A stretch of 64,000 nucleotides of DNA, from NCBI GenBank assembly GCA_946807835.1, contig OX327686.1, positions 16,058,001-16,122,000 of the forward strand, read 5' to 3'. A program made the position numbers and the translations under genes. The notes under the pieces were generated by a model. It saw only the letters and a list, made by a program, of their open reading frames with translations. It did no database searches and was not told where the DNA came from. Of this stretch, positions 12,861-25,379 are shown one piece after another. This DNA comes from Ailanthus altissimus (Eukaryota > Streptophyta > Magnoliopsida > Sapindales > Simaroubaceae). Within the stretch, counting starts at the first letter, position 1; each line of letters starts with the position of its first letter.

Positions 12861-14639
12861 ATTGTAAGATGTGGTGTTAGTAGTTACACTCCACCTATTT
12901 CCACGTAGATAGAGTCAAGAGTATTTCACATAACAATTATCTCAACATAACTTACAGGAGTAGGTGGAACGTGGATGGTTCACATTGTAGTAAGTTATTG
13001 ATATGAGAGGTCCATAATTGTGATTTCTAATACTATCCTTACCTTTATAGATGTAGCCAAGTCTATCCGAAGAAGAAAGATGCCATTTCTCATGTTCATC
13101 AACCATGGAAACATAGTCATCGTGTTGCCTATGATTTTTCTTATCCCAGTCCAAGGAATAATTACTATTATCATAAATTTTCAAAACTCAAAATTGTACC
13201 TCTTGCAGTTTTCACCACAGGCTGTCTGTCTAACATATACATTCAAATGTCCATTTTTTTGGATGCCTCATTTCTAACTTTTGGATGCTTCCATGAAAGT
13301 CCACATGCAATTTGAAACTATTAACAATAATTTAAAGTGGCAAAGAGCAAATTATTATATAACCAAACAGGTTGGAATCTTCAACTTCCATTCATCATTG
13401 TAATAACCACCAAAAAGTAATATTAGTTACAGATATGTGTAATACCTATACATCAAGATATTGAAAATGCTAACCTCAAGCAGTGAAAATGACAAATACC
13501 ATAAATGAAGTATTATAATATTTATTAAATAACCATTAAACCTAAATACTTAGCTATACCTATCCAGATATGTGTAAAACATATACCTCAAGACATTAAA
13601 AATGCTAACTTCAATCGGTGAAAAGGGCAGTTGATGATATGAAGCATGATATCAAAAATATAATTATGTCATATATGCTTTTAACTACACACACCTATAA
13701 AAGTGAAATATTCAAGATTTATCTTATTAACACCAGTAAAGCTTAACTTCTTCACATAATGAAAAATAACAAAATATATACAAAAACTATTACACATACA
13801 TTAACTGTTAACTTGTGCTAGACTTGTATTTAATTACTGTGCACCATTACTCCACTATTACCCTATACCTTTTTCATTGAAATATCAATGAAAAGACCTA
13901 AACCAATGTTTAAAATCGATAAATTCTCTAGATTTCTATAATTATAATCAACATTTGTCAGCTTAAACTTGCTTCGTACTTACCTAAAAGATTGTCATCG
14001 TATCAGATCAATTCAGATTTCATATTAAATATTTTCAGCAGCTTTAACTATTCATCCAATGTAAAACTTTCATCTCTTAAACTCGCTCTTAAACAACTTT
14101 TCTATTTTTACACACAAAAGGTACAAATATATATATGTGTGTGATCCAACTAAGCTACTTAAAAAAGCAACACTTTACATTTAATCACGTCATTTAGTTG
14201 TAATTAAAAATTACATCAAGTATATATAAGAACTGATATATCTATGAAGCAAGCGTGCTTACCTATGTAGTCAATGGATTGCTAGTGTTCTTCTTTTTTA
14301 TCTTAAAAAATCTAAAATATCATCGTCAATGGAGGTTTGTTGACAAGAAGTAATTACTAATGTTGTATTGAGAGAGGTAAGGATGGATGGTAAGAAAATG
14401 GAAAGAGCCAGAGGCCTGTTAAAGGGTCACTGAAGAGTTAAAAGGTTTCTTCGTTTGGGAATACATGTAACATCAATAAGTAGTACAAAGACATCTCGTC
14501 TCCCAAGTATAATCAAGTATCGATCTCGTCATATTCACAATGAAACGTGTGGCATGTTTAATTATGCTATTTAATAGGTTTGCTTAATAGATAAGTAAGG
14601 GTTATTATCGTCCCACCATTTTTATTATAATTATTAAAC
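12861..14639. other. No recognisable gene; imperfect 135-bp direct repeat
   Basis: Two imperfect units starting at about 13431 and 13566 share AGATATGTGTAA-AC-TATAC-TCAAGA and the following AAAATGCTAAC segment. The rest is AT-rich. Overlapping open frames on both strands at 12942-13277 show no family motif. Confidence 0.5.
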
Positions 14640-14850
14640 ACATAAACACATAATTATTTACAAGAATAATTAAGTTAGGGTTAGTAAATTTTAGTTCAAT
14701 CATATATAAATAAGTTAGTTATAAAGAAAGTAATTATTATTGATATTATTAATAATTGATAGGACATGAATAATTTAATTTGCATATAATAACTAATTAT
14801 TGTGCATAAGGTTAAAACATGAAGCAATTTGTATAAAACACATAATTAAT
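14640..14850. repeat. Left part of a 186-bp AT-rich tandem repeat
   Basis: This matches the units at 20149-20420 through shared blocks such as TAATAATTGAT, ATAATAACTAATTAT and CATAAGGTTAA, and the ATAAGTTAGTTA block upstream. The array is split by the copia element A4. Confidence 0.7.
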
Positions 14851-16946
14851 TGTTAGTATTTGTGCTTATGTACCATCCCTTTATGTATGAATATTTGTTT
14901 AATATTTATATTAGTATTATTATTTCATTAAATTACTAATTATATTTTATACATGGTAAGATGCTTGTAATGTTTCAAATATTGTATCAGATCTGGTCTA
15001 AATGAGTTTAGATTAGTATTAAGAATTAGCAACGCTGAGAGTTATAAATACTAAGAGTTAGCACTGATAAGAGTTATCAAGTTATAAGAGTCAACGATAT
15101 CTAAAGAGTTAGAGAATTATCTGAAATTGGACAAAGACCTGAGAATATATTAGTAATGACGTAGTTGTAAAGAGTTGTAAATAATACTAAAAAATGTTAT
15201 TATGCAAATATATTTTCAAATATTATGTTTATGATATATCTTAACTGATTTTGGTCTGTCAGAGCTAACTTATAATATATAGATTGGTGTATGTCTGTAT
15301 CTGGATGGTTCAGATGGTTAGTTTTAGCAGACTATAAGTTTAGTGGAAGCTCGTATAGAGATATAGGTATTCAATAAGGATTGAATACTGAACAAACTCA
15401 CAAATACCTCTAATAGACAGCCCATAAAGCAGTCAATAAAGGGTCTTTCGAGTTGAGTAGTATTCATGGTTCTTTGATTTGAGTGCCACAGCGGGCTTGT
15501 AAGTGATTCACCATACTTTGGTTCTAGACATGTCAAAAACCTTTCATGTTCGGATTGTTGGGTGTTGCTAGGTATGGTCTGATGCTCATGGAGTCTTATG
15601 TGCATAGATATGGGATCCATAAACTCATTTGAGTGAGTAATATATCATAATGCTTTAAGATTGTATTTCAGAAAGTCTTATTGCCATAACCAGTAATTCC
15701 TGGGAAAAGCGTTTAACCCTAGAGATAAATAATATCACAAAAGTGTTTAGAAATATTATTTATTGAAATACAATTCTAGAGATAAGCTTTTGGTCGGGCA
15801 TATGAAGATTTGATAGTGTTAATCTATATCTCTGCTCTACCTAGATATAAATGATGGAGGGATTATACGAATATGTTGTAATCTTAACTTGTATGGTCTA
15901 ACGCACCGCTTTATAATACTTGTAACGTATGTGTGGGCATCGTTCAGGGACGTATGAAAGAGTTCTATATGACAATTCGGGCGTAGACCTAGAGAGTCTC
16001 ACAATATAAAGTGTATTTATTGTGCACTGGGGCAACATTATGGGTTGAACAGTTCCATCCTAGAAATTTTAGCAAACCAAAAATATATTTCAGGGTTCCT
16101 CAGGTTGTGCACTTGTCTAGACTTAAATGTTAAGTACATCACTTAATTAGTTGACAAGAGTTGATAACTAATTAGATGTTAACAAGTGGCACATATTTGT
16201 TCCATAAATTGTTTCACTGTTAACTCAACCATTAACTATGTTAGTAAAATTAAATAAGGTAAAAAAATTAATTATTCAAATAGTTTTTGAATAATTGAAT
16301 AAATATTATTTAAATAAATAATAATATTTATTTATTTGTTTATTATTTTGGTTTAGGTGAGAGACATGTACCTAATAAGGTATAATTGCCACCAAATATA
16401 TATATTTTTAATTTTTTAGTCACTTAATCAATTTTGGGAGCACTTGTGAAGTGCTTTACACATCTAAAAATTATTTTGAATAATTGATTAACAAATGGTG
16501 AAGCAAAAACGTGCAAAGATAGAGGATTAGAGAGAGCTTTGCTTTTGGAGAGTTTTTCTTTGAATAAAGTGTTGTGAGAAAAGCTAGAGAGAAAGAAAAA
16601 TAAATTATTCTTAATTTTTTTTTCAAGAAACAAAATCTTGTTACTAAAAATTCAGTTGCTGCTATTATAGTTTCACAATTCCACTGAATTGTTGTGAACT
16701 AGAATTGAACAATAGTGCACTTCAAGGTGAGCTTAAAGTTGGAGTTAGGAAGAATCCAAAATTAAAATTTTCACCAAAGTTCTTCAATGATATATTTTTT
16801 GTCATCTTATATTGTTAATGATATAAGTTACATGTGTATATGTTGATCATATGCTTAATTCCACTGCAAAATTGTGTATATGATACATGTATTTATTTTT
16901 TTAACATGTACACAATCACATAAATACCCCATAAAATACGTTAACA
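14851..16946 (+). mobile_element. Family A 5' LTR of element A4
   Basis: It starts TGTTAGTATTTGTGCTTATG and ends AATACGTTAACA, two bases before the primer binding site. It keeps the TG...CA ends. The body follows the other family A copies, including the direct-orientation block around TGGGTGTTGCTAGGTATGGT. Confidence 0.9.
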
Positions 16947-16948
16947 AG

Positions 16949-16960
16949 TGGTATTAGAGC
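16949..16960 (+). other. Primer binding site, initiator-Met tRNA type
   Basis: TGGTATTAGAGC, one base from the usual plant copia site TGGTATCAGAGC. It lies two bases after the LTR end, the standard place for priming minus-strand DNA synthesis. Confidence 0.85.
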
Positions 16961-17154
16961 ATGTTTATTGTGTTTCTGGGTTGGTTGAGTGTTATATGAA
17001 GTTTTTAGAATGCCTAAAAATAGTAAAAATTACATTTTGAAGTTTAAAGTGTATAAAAATAGTTTCTATTGAAAAAACATTGCGGCGCTAAAAACTTAAT
17101 GCTAGGGCGTTCACTGGTGAACACAGGGGAATTTGTCAGTGAACGCTGGGGGGT

Positions 17155-18523
17155 TGATAAGGCGTAATTGTATAAACTATTTTATCTTCCTAACTTGATA
17201 TTTGTTCAATTTATCTCAATAATTGGGCTATTTATGCGTATTAATGTTGTTTTATAGGTTGAAGCATTATCAAAGCAAAAATACCGGAAAACGGACGCAA
17301 ATCGGAGCATTAGAGATAAAAATACGAATGGGGCACTGTTTGCTACAGTAACACTGTAGCTACAGTACACTGCTACAGTACCGCTGTAGCAACAGTGCAG
17401 CGCCGCGGCGCCGATTGCAGAAACTGAGCGCCGCAGCGCCAAATCGTAGCGCCGCGGCGCCGGGACCTGGGCAACAAGTTTTGACAGGTTCCTGAAAATC
17501 AGGAAACCCAAAAGCAGCCCAAAATGCGCCCTAATTCCGTGCTCTTACCTATTTAATTGCTCAAAACTTACATTTTGGAAGAGGACTCCAGCTGGGACAG
17601 CAGCTGGAAACACAAAGAAACACCTAACTTCTAAGTTTGAAGAAATCAAAGAGGAGGGAAGCAAGCTTCAACAACAAAGGCATTTGACAGGGATGTCTTC
17701 TTTGCTTTGATTCTTTACTTGTTGTAAGATGTTTAGTTTACATGTATTGATGGAATTAGCTTCAAGATTGTGTAGTTTAATGATGAGCTAATTTCGTTCA
17801 TCTAGGATTACATCCTTGAACTCATTATGTGATTGATTTTAGTTCTCTCTTTTATGGTATTAATTCAGCTTTTGATATATTCATTGTGCTTGTGCTTAAT
17901 GCTATTTGATTACTTGGCCAGTGGTTAAATTGATCTAGAAATGCTTAAATAAACTTGACAAAGGCATTTAGGTATTTAGTCTTAAGCATATTGATGCATG
18001 ATCATAGTGTAGTACACTTGAGTTTTATATGAGATAGACATATACTCATAAGGCATGTATGGCTCATAAAACTTGTGCTTAATGAATTTTGTTCAATTTA
18101 TTTATCATAGACATATAGATATTTGATTGGATGGAATAGATTCACTTGACCTGCAAAAGAGGCTTGTGATGTGTTAAGTGTTTTGGTCAATATATCAAGT
18201 TGAGAACTAATAAGCATCAAAGAGATTCTGCTGAATTTATTTGCATAATGGGGGATAGTTTGTAATCCTAGGATTTCTCATATTGAATATAATTTGTTGG
18301 TAATTTAGTTTATCACTTAGCATAATTAAGTTGTTCTTTTACTTGAGTAGTTTAATCATCATACATTAAATCATTTTCTGGATAATAGTAGAAAGACATC
18401 ATTTCGGTACTTAAACTAGAAAAGATAAATCATTCTCTGTGGGAACGATACTCTACACATCACTTTATTACTTGTTGCGATACGTGCACTTGCGTTAGTT
18501 TGTGTTATAGAAATCACACAACA
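17155..18523 (+). mobile_element. Solo LTR D1 (Athila/Tat-type) with GGGGT target duplication
   Basis: It begins TGATAAGGCGTAATTG and ends ATCACACAACA, flanked by identical GGGGT at 17150-17154 and 18524-18528. It is 1369 bp with no internal domain. Near its end it carries a block shared with LTRs B, C, E and H (TCTGTGGGAACGATACTC, then TTATTACTTG and GTGCACTTGC), which I associate with Athila/Tat Ty3/gypsy LTRs. D2 (43272-44604) is the same family in reverse. D1 sits in the leader of copia element A4. Confidence 0.92.
17341..17463. repeat. CTACAGTA / GCGCC palindromic repeat cluster in D1
   Basis: Alternating CTACAGTA and CACTGTAG words include the 14-bp palindrome ACTGTAGCTACAGT. They are followed by repeated GCGCCGCGGCGCC-like words. 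D2 has the corresponding cluster, partly decayed, at about 44330-44430. Confidence 0.85.
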
Positions 18524-18528
18524 GGGGT

Positions 18529-19538
18529 TAATGTGCTTAACATAGGAGCGTTAAAGGGGTAGAATGTTAGAGCGTTCAAGTGTTGAACGCGGGGGCGTTC
18601 AAGTGTTGAATGCTATGGCGTTTATAAGTCAAAAACCCAGGTCGAGTAAAATTTTTTTTTGGAGCATTATATTATATAATGCTATAACGTTTAATTTTTA
18701 ATGCTGATAATTCTAAACAATACACTCCAATTTAAAATTTTTGCATGTGAGGTTCATTTAATACAATTATAATTGTTATATTGTTTTAAATGTTGTATAT
18801 ATATATATATATATTTGTTTATATTTATTAATCACAATAAAAGCCTTATTGGTGGAGCTTAGTTGTGCTTAAATAAATAAATATTCTAATTATAAATTAG
18901 ATTCGTATGAGATGCGAAAATTTATTATAATTATTAATGGTAATAATAATTATTATAAAAAATATTAAATTAAAAAACCTCTTTAAATCAGATTAAATAA
19001 TATTATATTTTGAAATAATATTATATAATGATCAGTCTTGTCAATACGGTATTAGATGGATCTGATTTAGAGAGGTTTGGGCTATGCCGGTTAAATATGA
19101 GACAAGGCAAATATATATGAACGTATTGCCCAATATTGCTATAGCGTGAGGGTTATAATGGTAGCTTATATTTGATGATTAACAAGTTAATTTAGAATAC
19201 ATTTTTCTAATATTGCTACAGTATGATGATAAGGTGTATTTAGAATCAGTGGTAAGAGATGCAATTGACAAGAGTTGTCTACCTTTTGGGTTTACAAAGG
19301 CCAATATACTATAGCGTGAGGTTAGAGTAAAATGCCAATGGGATCCACTTCTCACTGTATAGTTTAAAGAACCTAAAATTATCATTTTTTCGTTTGAGAG
19401 ATTAAAGGGATTATGTAAACTAGTGGAAGGGCGTTTTTAGATTAAAAAAATATATAACTATTATACCTATGATCTAAAACGTTATTTATAAGCGATTGAA
19501 ATATTCCACTAACATTGTTTTTGTCTTGTCAAGAATAA
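18529..19538 (+). other. Untranslated leader of A4
   Basis: Between the D1 insertion and the gag start codon. It holds GTTCAAGTGTTGAACGC-type words (18570-18620), a (TA)n run at about 18798-18820 and AT-rich sequence with no open frame. It continues the leader begun at 16961-17154, which has similar words. Confidence 0.6.
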
Positions 19539-19974
19539 ATGGCTTCAAGCAACCTACTAGTTCGTATCTTTGATGCGCACAACTTGAAAATATAGAAAAT
19601 TATGCTGACTGGCTTATGAATTTCAGAATAGTTTTGGATTCTGAGAAGTTTGGATATGTAATTGATCAGCATCTGCCCCGAGCCTTTTCTGATGATGCTT
19701 CTTTGAAGGAAAAGAAGACATATCGAAAATGGTTGGATACAATTTGAAAGTCAAACCATACATCCTCGGCTAAATGTCTACGAAGCTTTAAAGAGAGCAT
19801 GTCCACATAAATAGTGCTGGGAGTATAATGCTCCACCTGAAAGAGTTATTTGGTGACTGGCCTCAAGTTGAAATATACAGGGTTGTCGAATCTTTCTTTC
19901 AAGCTAGACCACCCAAGGGCAATCCAATGAGTCCCCATGTCCTCAAAATCATATCTCTTTCCATTGGAAATTGA
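19539..19974 (+). pseudogene. Degenerate Ty1/copia gag
   Basis: The ATG at 19539 begins MASSNLLVRIFDAHNLKI; after a stop and a frame shift, ENYADWLMNFRIVLDSEKFG follows, then YRKWLDTI. Later pieces read SAGSIMLHLKELFGDWPQVE and ARPPKGNPMSPHVLKIISL. In order these match the copia Gag landmarks: the N-Y-DW segment, the E-F-VLD segment, the A--I---L-ELFG segment and the SP--HVLKMI segment. Several stops and shifts make it non-functional. The sequence after 19974 no longer looks like Gag. Confidence 0.8.
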
Positions 19975-20148
19975 TTTATTTCATTCAATTAATTCTATTC
20001 TCACACATAATATTCAAATCGCTCAACAGTCTATCTTTTTGATCAAATACATCAATAGGTGTCAGTATTTTTTTATAGGAGGATTATGCTTTTCCCGAGG
20101 AAATAATTTATATGAGGTTCCAACTTTAAGAAACTTCAATCGATAATG

Positions 20149-20420
20149 TTAATAATTGATTGTAAATGAATATTTTAGTTTGCGTATAATAACTAATTAT
20201 CATGAATAAGGTTAAAATTTGAAGTAATTTGTATAAAATGCATAAGTAATTACATAAATAATTAAGTAGTCAATTTTATTTCATTTACACATGAATAAGT
20301 TAGTTACAAATGAAGTAATTCTTCTGGACAATGTTAATAATTGATAGTTAATGAATATTTAACCTTGCATATATTAAATAACTATCGTACATAAGGTTAA
20401 GAAGTAAATTAATTTTGTGT
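20149..20420. repeat. Right part of the 186-bp tandem repeat
   Basis: One unit (20149-20334) and part of the next (20335-20420) are spaced 186 bp apart, both starting TAATAATTGAT. They match 14640-14850 on the other side of element A4. Confidence 0.75.
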
Positions 20421-20437
20421 ACTTTTTTTGACACGAG

Positions 20438-20520
20438 GGAGAGGAGATTTGAACTTAAAATCTTCACCAAAATAAAGATAAAGATGTACTGTCAGTGCTT
20501 TGCTATTAGGCTATTAATAC
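20438..20520 (-). mobile_element. tRNA-derived SINE-like fragment
   Basis: On the reverse strand, TAGCCTAATAGC resembles an RNA polymerase III A box and AAGTTCAAATCTCC resembles a B box, about 40 bp apart. No cloverleaf can form over the whole stretch, so it is not a tRNA gene. Confidence 0.45.
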
Positions 20521-20529
20521 AAATACATA

Positions 20530-22290
20530 ATTTGTATAAAATTTAATAAATTATTTATTGGTAAGTATTACAATGCCTTTAACTAATTTTAGCATGAACC
20601 AAATAAGGAATACTAATCTAGAGTTTGAAACATCACCTAATCTTTTTGATTTTTCACTGTCCACTAAATTGAAATTACAACAATATTGATAGGCCTATTG
20701 ATCCATATTCACTTACTTTTGGAATATTTACAAGAGTCCGTTTTCCTTAAGTCTAACATCCCTGTGATTATGTCATGGCTTCTCTCTAATCCAAAATGAT
20801 GCCTTTCATAATTGCCCAAAAAACTTCCCATATAGCTAATCTTGCCAAACTAATATCAAACCTTCCCAATGACGTTAGGCGTGATATTCTTCGCTGAGTA
20901 ATAAATTTCTATAATCACCTACCGTTTTTAATGAACTGACTGTAGAGAACCCTTAATGTTAGTTGTACAATAGGTAACTAAGAGGAATACAAATTTCCTA
21001 TTTTTCCAAGCATATGTATAGATAATATCCATGACATGGTGTTCCCACTGATCGTTAGATTTCATTACACCTATAGTTAAGATACATTTATAGGGAGTTT
21101 TGTCATACATCCTACGTCAACTTTCTTTGGGTTCTATTCCACTTAGCTGCTATTGAAACTTATCCTATTGCTCTACTCATTACTCCCCATTGGATCCGTT
21201 CAAGCAAAAGATACAGTTGCGTCGGGTGGTTGACAATTGCTTGAAACTATTTTAAAAAATGGGTTGATGTCGAAGCTGATCATAGGGCATCAATTATAAA
21301 ATGCTACTATTGTCATCATTCAATTGAGGGATCTGTAGGGATGTGTTGAACCCCAATTGATGGAAGTCACAGAACACAATGTTAGGATTCCTTCAAATGT
21401 AATGGATTATGATCCACTGATGATAGCGATGAAGCGAGCAAGACATTAACTAGCTGCCATCTATGAGAAACATTAGGTTTACTATTTCGATGAACAATAT
21501 GTATAATATTTCTTGCCTGGTTGTCATTGATTGTATAATTTTCAATATATTTAATTTTTAATTATAGTATACTTGTGGAGATTAAATGGCAACTTCATTG
21601 TGTTATTTTTCATGTTACTCTGTGGCCATGTTTCGTAAGCTTTACTAAGATGCTATACTTTTATGAATTTGTAGAATTTCAACTACATAAATTTTTTTCC
21701 ATAATGTGGATTGTACACAAACTTAACAGTATCGATACAAATGTGAACAAATACTTGATGGCTGTGACCGCTATATATGTATTACTTAGCATCTCAGTCT
21801 AATCACAACATTGCATGTTTGGCCTTGCTAAGTTGTTCATACTTGAATTGCCAGTGGACGAACTATTGGTGTTGGTATTCTGTTTGATTAGTAGGTTTAC
21901 TTCTTCTTGAGAAGGTTTCTAAAATTTTAAATATCCATATCTTTGTTATATGGTGCCACAAAAATACAGTTTCTATAGGGTTATGTTTATACTTTGATAT
22001 TCTAACTCTAGCTCTTTGACTACAATTGCAAATTATATTATTGAACTTGAGTAAGGCTCCATTCTTTATCTCAGCTTCTCCTTCTATGTTTACATCCGAC
22101 TTAAAAGGAATTCATAACTCAAAATATCCATAACTTATGATTTACTTACAGAAAACATATAATTTGTGAATTTGTTTCAGATATACTTATTATTGCCTTT
22201 TTCCTACATCTACATCTCTTATTTTGAAACTTAATAACCTTCTTATTAACTGGTTTGGTATTAAGGGTGGGTAAAATAAATTGAAAATTG
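20530..22290. other. No recognisable gene
   Basis: Sequence of moderate AT content with only short open frames (such as 21575-21802 on +, 75 residues, hydrophobic, no motif). Nothing links it to a named repeat family. Confidence 0.5.
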
Positions 22291-22304
22291 AAAAACTGAA
22301 TTGG

Positions 22305-22452
22305 ACCGAACCGAACCGAACCGGCCGGTTTGGTTTGGTTTTTATTTTTTTTAAAAAATCGAATGGTTTTTTAAATTGAAAAACCTAAAAAAAATGGTTG
22401 GTTTTGGTTTGGTTTTATTATAAACCGAAACCGAACCGAAAAAATCGGTTTT
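22305..22452. repeat. CCGAA/TTCGG palindromic repeat
   Basis: CCGAACCGAACCGAACC is followed directly by GGCCGGTTTGGTTTGGTT, giving an inverted repeat centred on 22321-22328. A second, weaker round ends at about 22450. Such (AACCG)n palindromes are widespread in plant intergenic DNA. Confidence 0.8.
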
Positions 22453-22509
22453 CTAGTTATTTATATTTTTTTGAAATGTTAATATAAAAATAAGTTTTGC
22501 ATGTCTAAT

Positions 22510-22620
22510 AATAAAATGGTGCTTTAGCCTAGATGACAATGTCGCTCTAACTTATCTTTGATGTCTATGGTTCGAATCTCTTTGTTGGCATTTCGGTTTT
22601 TTAATTAATATTTAAAACTA
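22510..22620 (+). mobile_element. tRNA-derived SINE-like fragment
   Basis: TTTAGCCTAGATG (about 22523-22535) resembles an A box and GGTTCGAATCTC (22569-22580) is a good B box about 44 bp away. It is followed by TTGTTGGCATTT and T-rich sequence. It lies beside the CCGAA palindrome and just left of LTR A5. Confidence 0.55.
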
Positions 22621-22984
22621 ATATATAAGAAAATTGAATGTACTATTTATCAGGGTTTGTGCTTACGCACCATCCCTGTTTGTATGAATATTTATTTTGT
22701 AATATTTATACAATAAATATTTTATTAAATCGCTAATAACCTTTATTAAATGGTAATTAAGCTTGTAACATTATAGACATTGTATGATCTGAATGTGATA
22801 AGGGAAAATTTGTCATATATTTTCTCATGTTTTTATTATTGATATTTTATGATTTTATGAGAATAGATGGCTATTTATGTGCATTATTGTTATTTATAGG
22901 GACTTGAACGAAATTTAAAGAAGTATTTTCAAACTTTTCAAACTTTTCGCCCCAGCACTGAAATAGTGACTAAAATGCAAATTT

Positions 22985-23270
22985 TTTAAATTATGAGTCC
23001 AGCGCCCCCGCGCCACAAGTATTTTCGCCCCAGCACTGAAATAGTGATCGAAATAAGAAAAACGACCTGCTTAAGTCGCGTCTAGCGCCCCAGCGCCGAA
23101 GAGTCACCGCGCGAGCAATGATCCATCGCCCCAGCGCTATTAACATACCGCGCCAGCGGTGAAGCCGTTTTCATGCAGCGCCCCAGTGCCAAGATTCCAC
23201 TGCTCCAGCGGTAATAGCTTTTTCACGCGTCGCCCCAGCGACAACTTCATAGCGCGCCAGCGGTAGTACG
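22985..23270. repeat. GCGCCCCAGCGC-type repeats in LTR B
   Basis: At least ten variants of CGCCCCAGCGC / CGCGCCAGCGGT occur in about 285 bp of otherwise AT-rich DNA, just upstream of the TATA box. A short direct repeat, CGCCCCAGCACTGAAATAGTG, occurs at about 22950 and 23027. Confidence 0.85.
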
Positions 23271-23316
23271 AGTCCTAGTCCGACGAGAATTGAGATTTTC
23301 AAGCTCATATCAATCC

Positions 23317-23326
23317 CTATAAAAAG
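23317..23326 (+). promoter_or_regulatory. TATA box of LTR B
   Basis: CTATAAAAAG in a locally GC-balanced stretch, followed by CCACTCGTTCCCAACCTTC. It lies inside the LTR where the U3/R boundary is expected. Confidence 0.55.
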
Positions 23327-25379
23327 CCACTCGTTCCCAACCTTCAAGGAGGAATCGAAGACGACCTAAGAGCACCAAGAATACAAAGCACAAGTCTTGG
23401 AGAGCAATAGGAGCGTAATTGAAGCAACTTTAGAGAGAGATACAAGACGTTCTTCGGCATCAAGAGTTCCTAGGCAGCGCAATTAAGAGCAATTCGACGT
23501 CTATATCGGTTTGCTAATAATTGTATCATGATTTATAATTATTTTTACTGCTATTCTCTTGTAGCCATGAGCTAACTTATTTTCTAGGGTTAATATTTGA
23601 ACTCAATATGTGTGCTTAATTGTCATATCTTTTTAGTATTTAATAAATTTAGTCATTTATTATTTAAATTACTTATGTTTAATGCTTCAATATATCTAGC
23701 CAATATATGGTGAATGAATTGGTAATATTATTGATAAACTCGGAAGAGGAATCATAATATTTAGACCTAGGTAATTTGATGCATGATTGTAGAGTAATAT
23801 TCAATGTTGCATATGCAAGTTTCAACTTAGGATATGAATATACCTAATTCGCATGTATGATCAATAAGACCTAATCTTAATGAATCTTAATTTATTACAA
23901 GTACCATAGGAATATAGGTATTTGGTAAATTAAGGTATACTTGCATGACCTTGGAAGAGGCTTGTGAATACATTAGTGTCTTGATCAATAATAAAGACTA
24001 AGTGAGTTAAATATTAGAGGATTAATCATTAGAAACATATTGAGGGATAATATTAATCCTAGGTTTTCTCTACATTGCTATCACTTAATTTTCTTTACAT
24101 TCTGTTTTTGTTTTATATTTCTTACATTCAGTCTTAGATTTTTATTTTTCTGAATAATTATTAAGAAGATATAATTTTAGTAATTGGTTAAAAAGAAACA
24201 ATTATCACTGTGGGTTCGACATCCGACTTATTTAGTCTCTTTATTACTTGCATACGATAGTGTATACTTGCACTGAATTTTATGATATAGAAATATCGCA
24301 TCAGAATGTGTTCAGATCTAATTTAAAGAAGTTTAGACCAGGGCTAAGGGTTAACAATGCTGATAGTTATAAATGCTAAGAGTTAGCACTACTAAGAGTT
24401 AGTAGGTTATAAAAGTCAGCGAGATCTAAATAGTTAGAACCTTATCTATAATGCGACAAAGACCTGAGAGTCTACTTGTAATGACATAGTTGCAAAGAGT
24501 TGCAATAGAAACTAAGAAATGTCATTATGTAAGTATCTTCTCAAATATAGAGTTTCTGATCTATGTTTACCAATGAGGGTCTATCGGTGAAACACTATAA
24601 TATAGATTAGTGTATGTCTATATCTGTATTGTACAGATGATTATTCTTAATTAACTATGAGCTTGGTAGAAGCTTATATAGACATATAGGTATTTAATTA
24701 GGACTGGATACTGAACAGACTCACGAGGACCCCAATAGATATCCTATGAATCCGTCAAAGGAAGGTCCTCTCGAGTTGAGTAGTATTTATGGTCCTTCGA
24801 CCTGAGCGCCACAGTGGGCTTGTAAGAGATCCACCATACTTTGGTTCCATGTATGTCAGAGACCTTTCATGGTCTGATCGCTACGTGTCGCTGGGTATGG
24901 TCTGATGCTCATAGAGTTCGGTGTGCGTAGATATGGGATTTGCCAGCTCACATAGATGGGTTGTATATCTAATACTTCGAGTTGTATCTTATAAAGTCTT
25001 ATGGTCGTAAGCAATGAACTTGGGAAAAGAGTTTCCTACAGGTATGAACATTATAGCAAAAGTGTTTGCGTATATTATTCATTAAGATATGAATCTGGAG
25101 ATAAAGTAACGGATGAAATTATTCGGATTTGACGATAATGATTTATATCCCTATCATCCAAGATATAATGATGGAAGGATTATACGAATATATAGTAACC
25201 TTAACATGTATGGTTTAACGCGTTAATTTGAAACATCCGTGACGTGTGCATAGGGCATCGATCACGGACTTATAGAATAGTTTCATTTGATGAATCGGGC
25301 GTGGACCTAGGGAGTCCAAATATAAAATGTACTCTTTGATCACTTCGGCAGCGTACCATATTGAATAGTTCAATACAGT

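Larger units (their letters stand above)
14851..19974 (+). mobile_element. Truncated Ty1/copia element A4 (5' LTR, PBS, leader, gag remnant)
   Basis: A 5' LTR (14851-16946) is followed by a primer binding site, a non-coding leader interrupted by solo LTR D1, and a broken copia gag. Protease, integrase, reverse transcriptase, RNase H and the 3' LTR are missing. The right edge is not sharply defined: similarity to gag fades at about 19974, and the 186-bp repeat resumes at 20149. This copy ties the family A LTRs to Ty1/copia. Confidence 0.8.
22796..24303 (+). mobile_element. Solo LTR B (Athila/Tat-type) with GAATG target duplication
   Basis: It starts TGATAAGGGAAAATTTG and ends AAATATCGCATCA, flanked by identical GAATG at 22791-22795 and 24304-24308. 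At 1508 bp it shares its first eight bases with LTRs D1 and E and the 3' block CTGTGGGTTCGAC...TTATTACTTGCATACGA with the same group. It has a TATA box at 23317 and a GC-rich repeat upstream. It is nested in A5. Confidence 0.92.

Noticed and set aside
21575..21802. 75-residue hydrophobic open frame.
   Set aside because: No signal peptide pattern, no motif and no upstream or downstream exon; composition fits T-rich noise.
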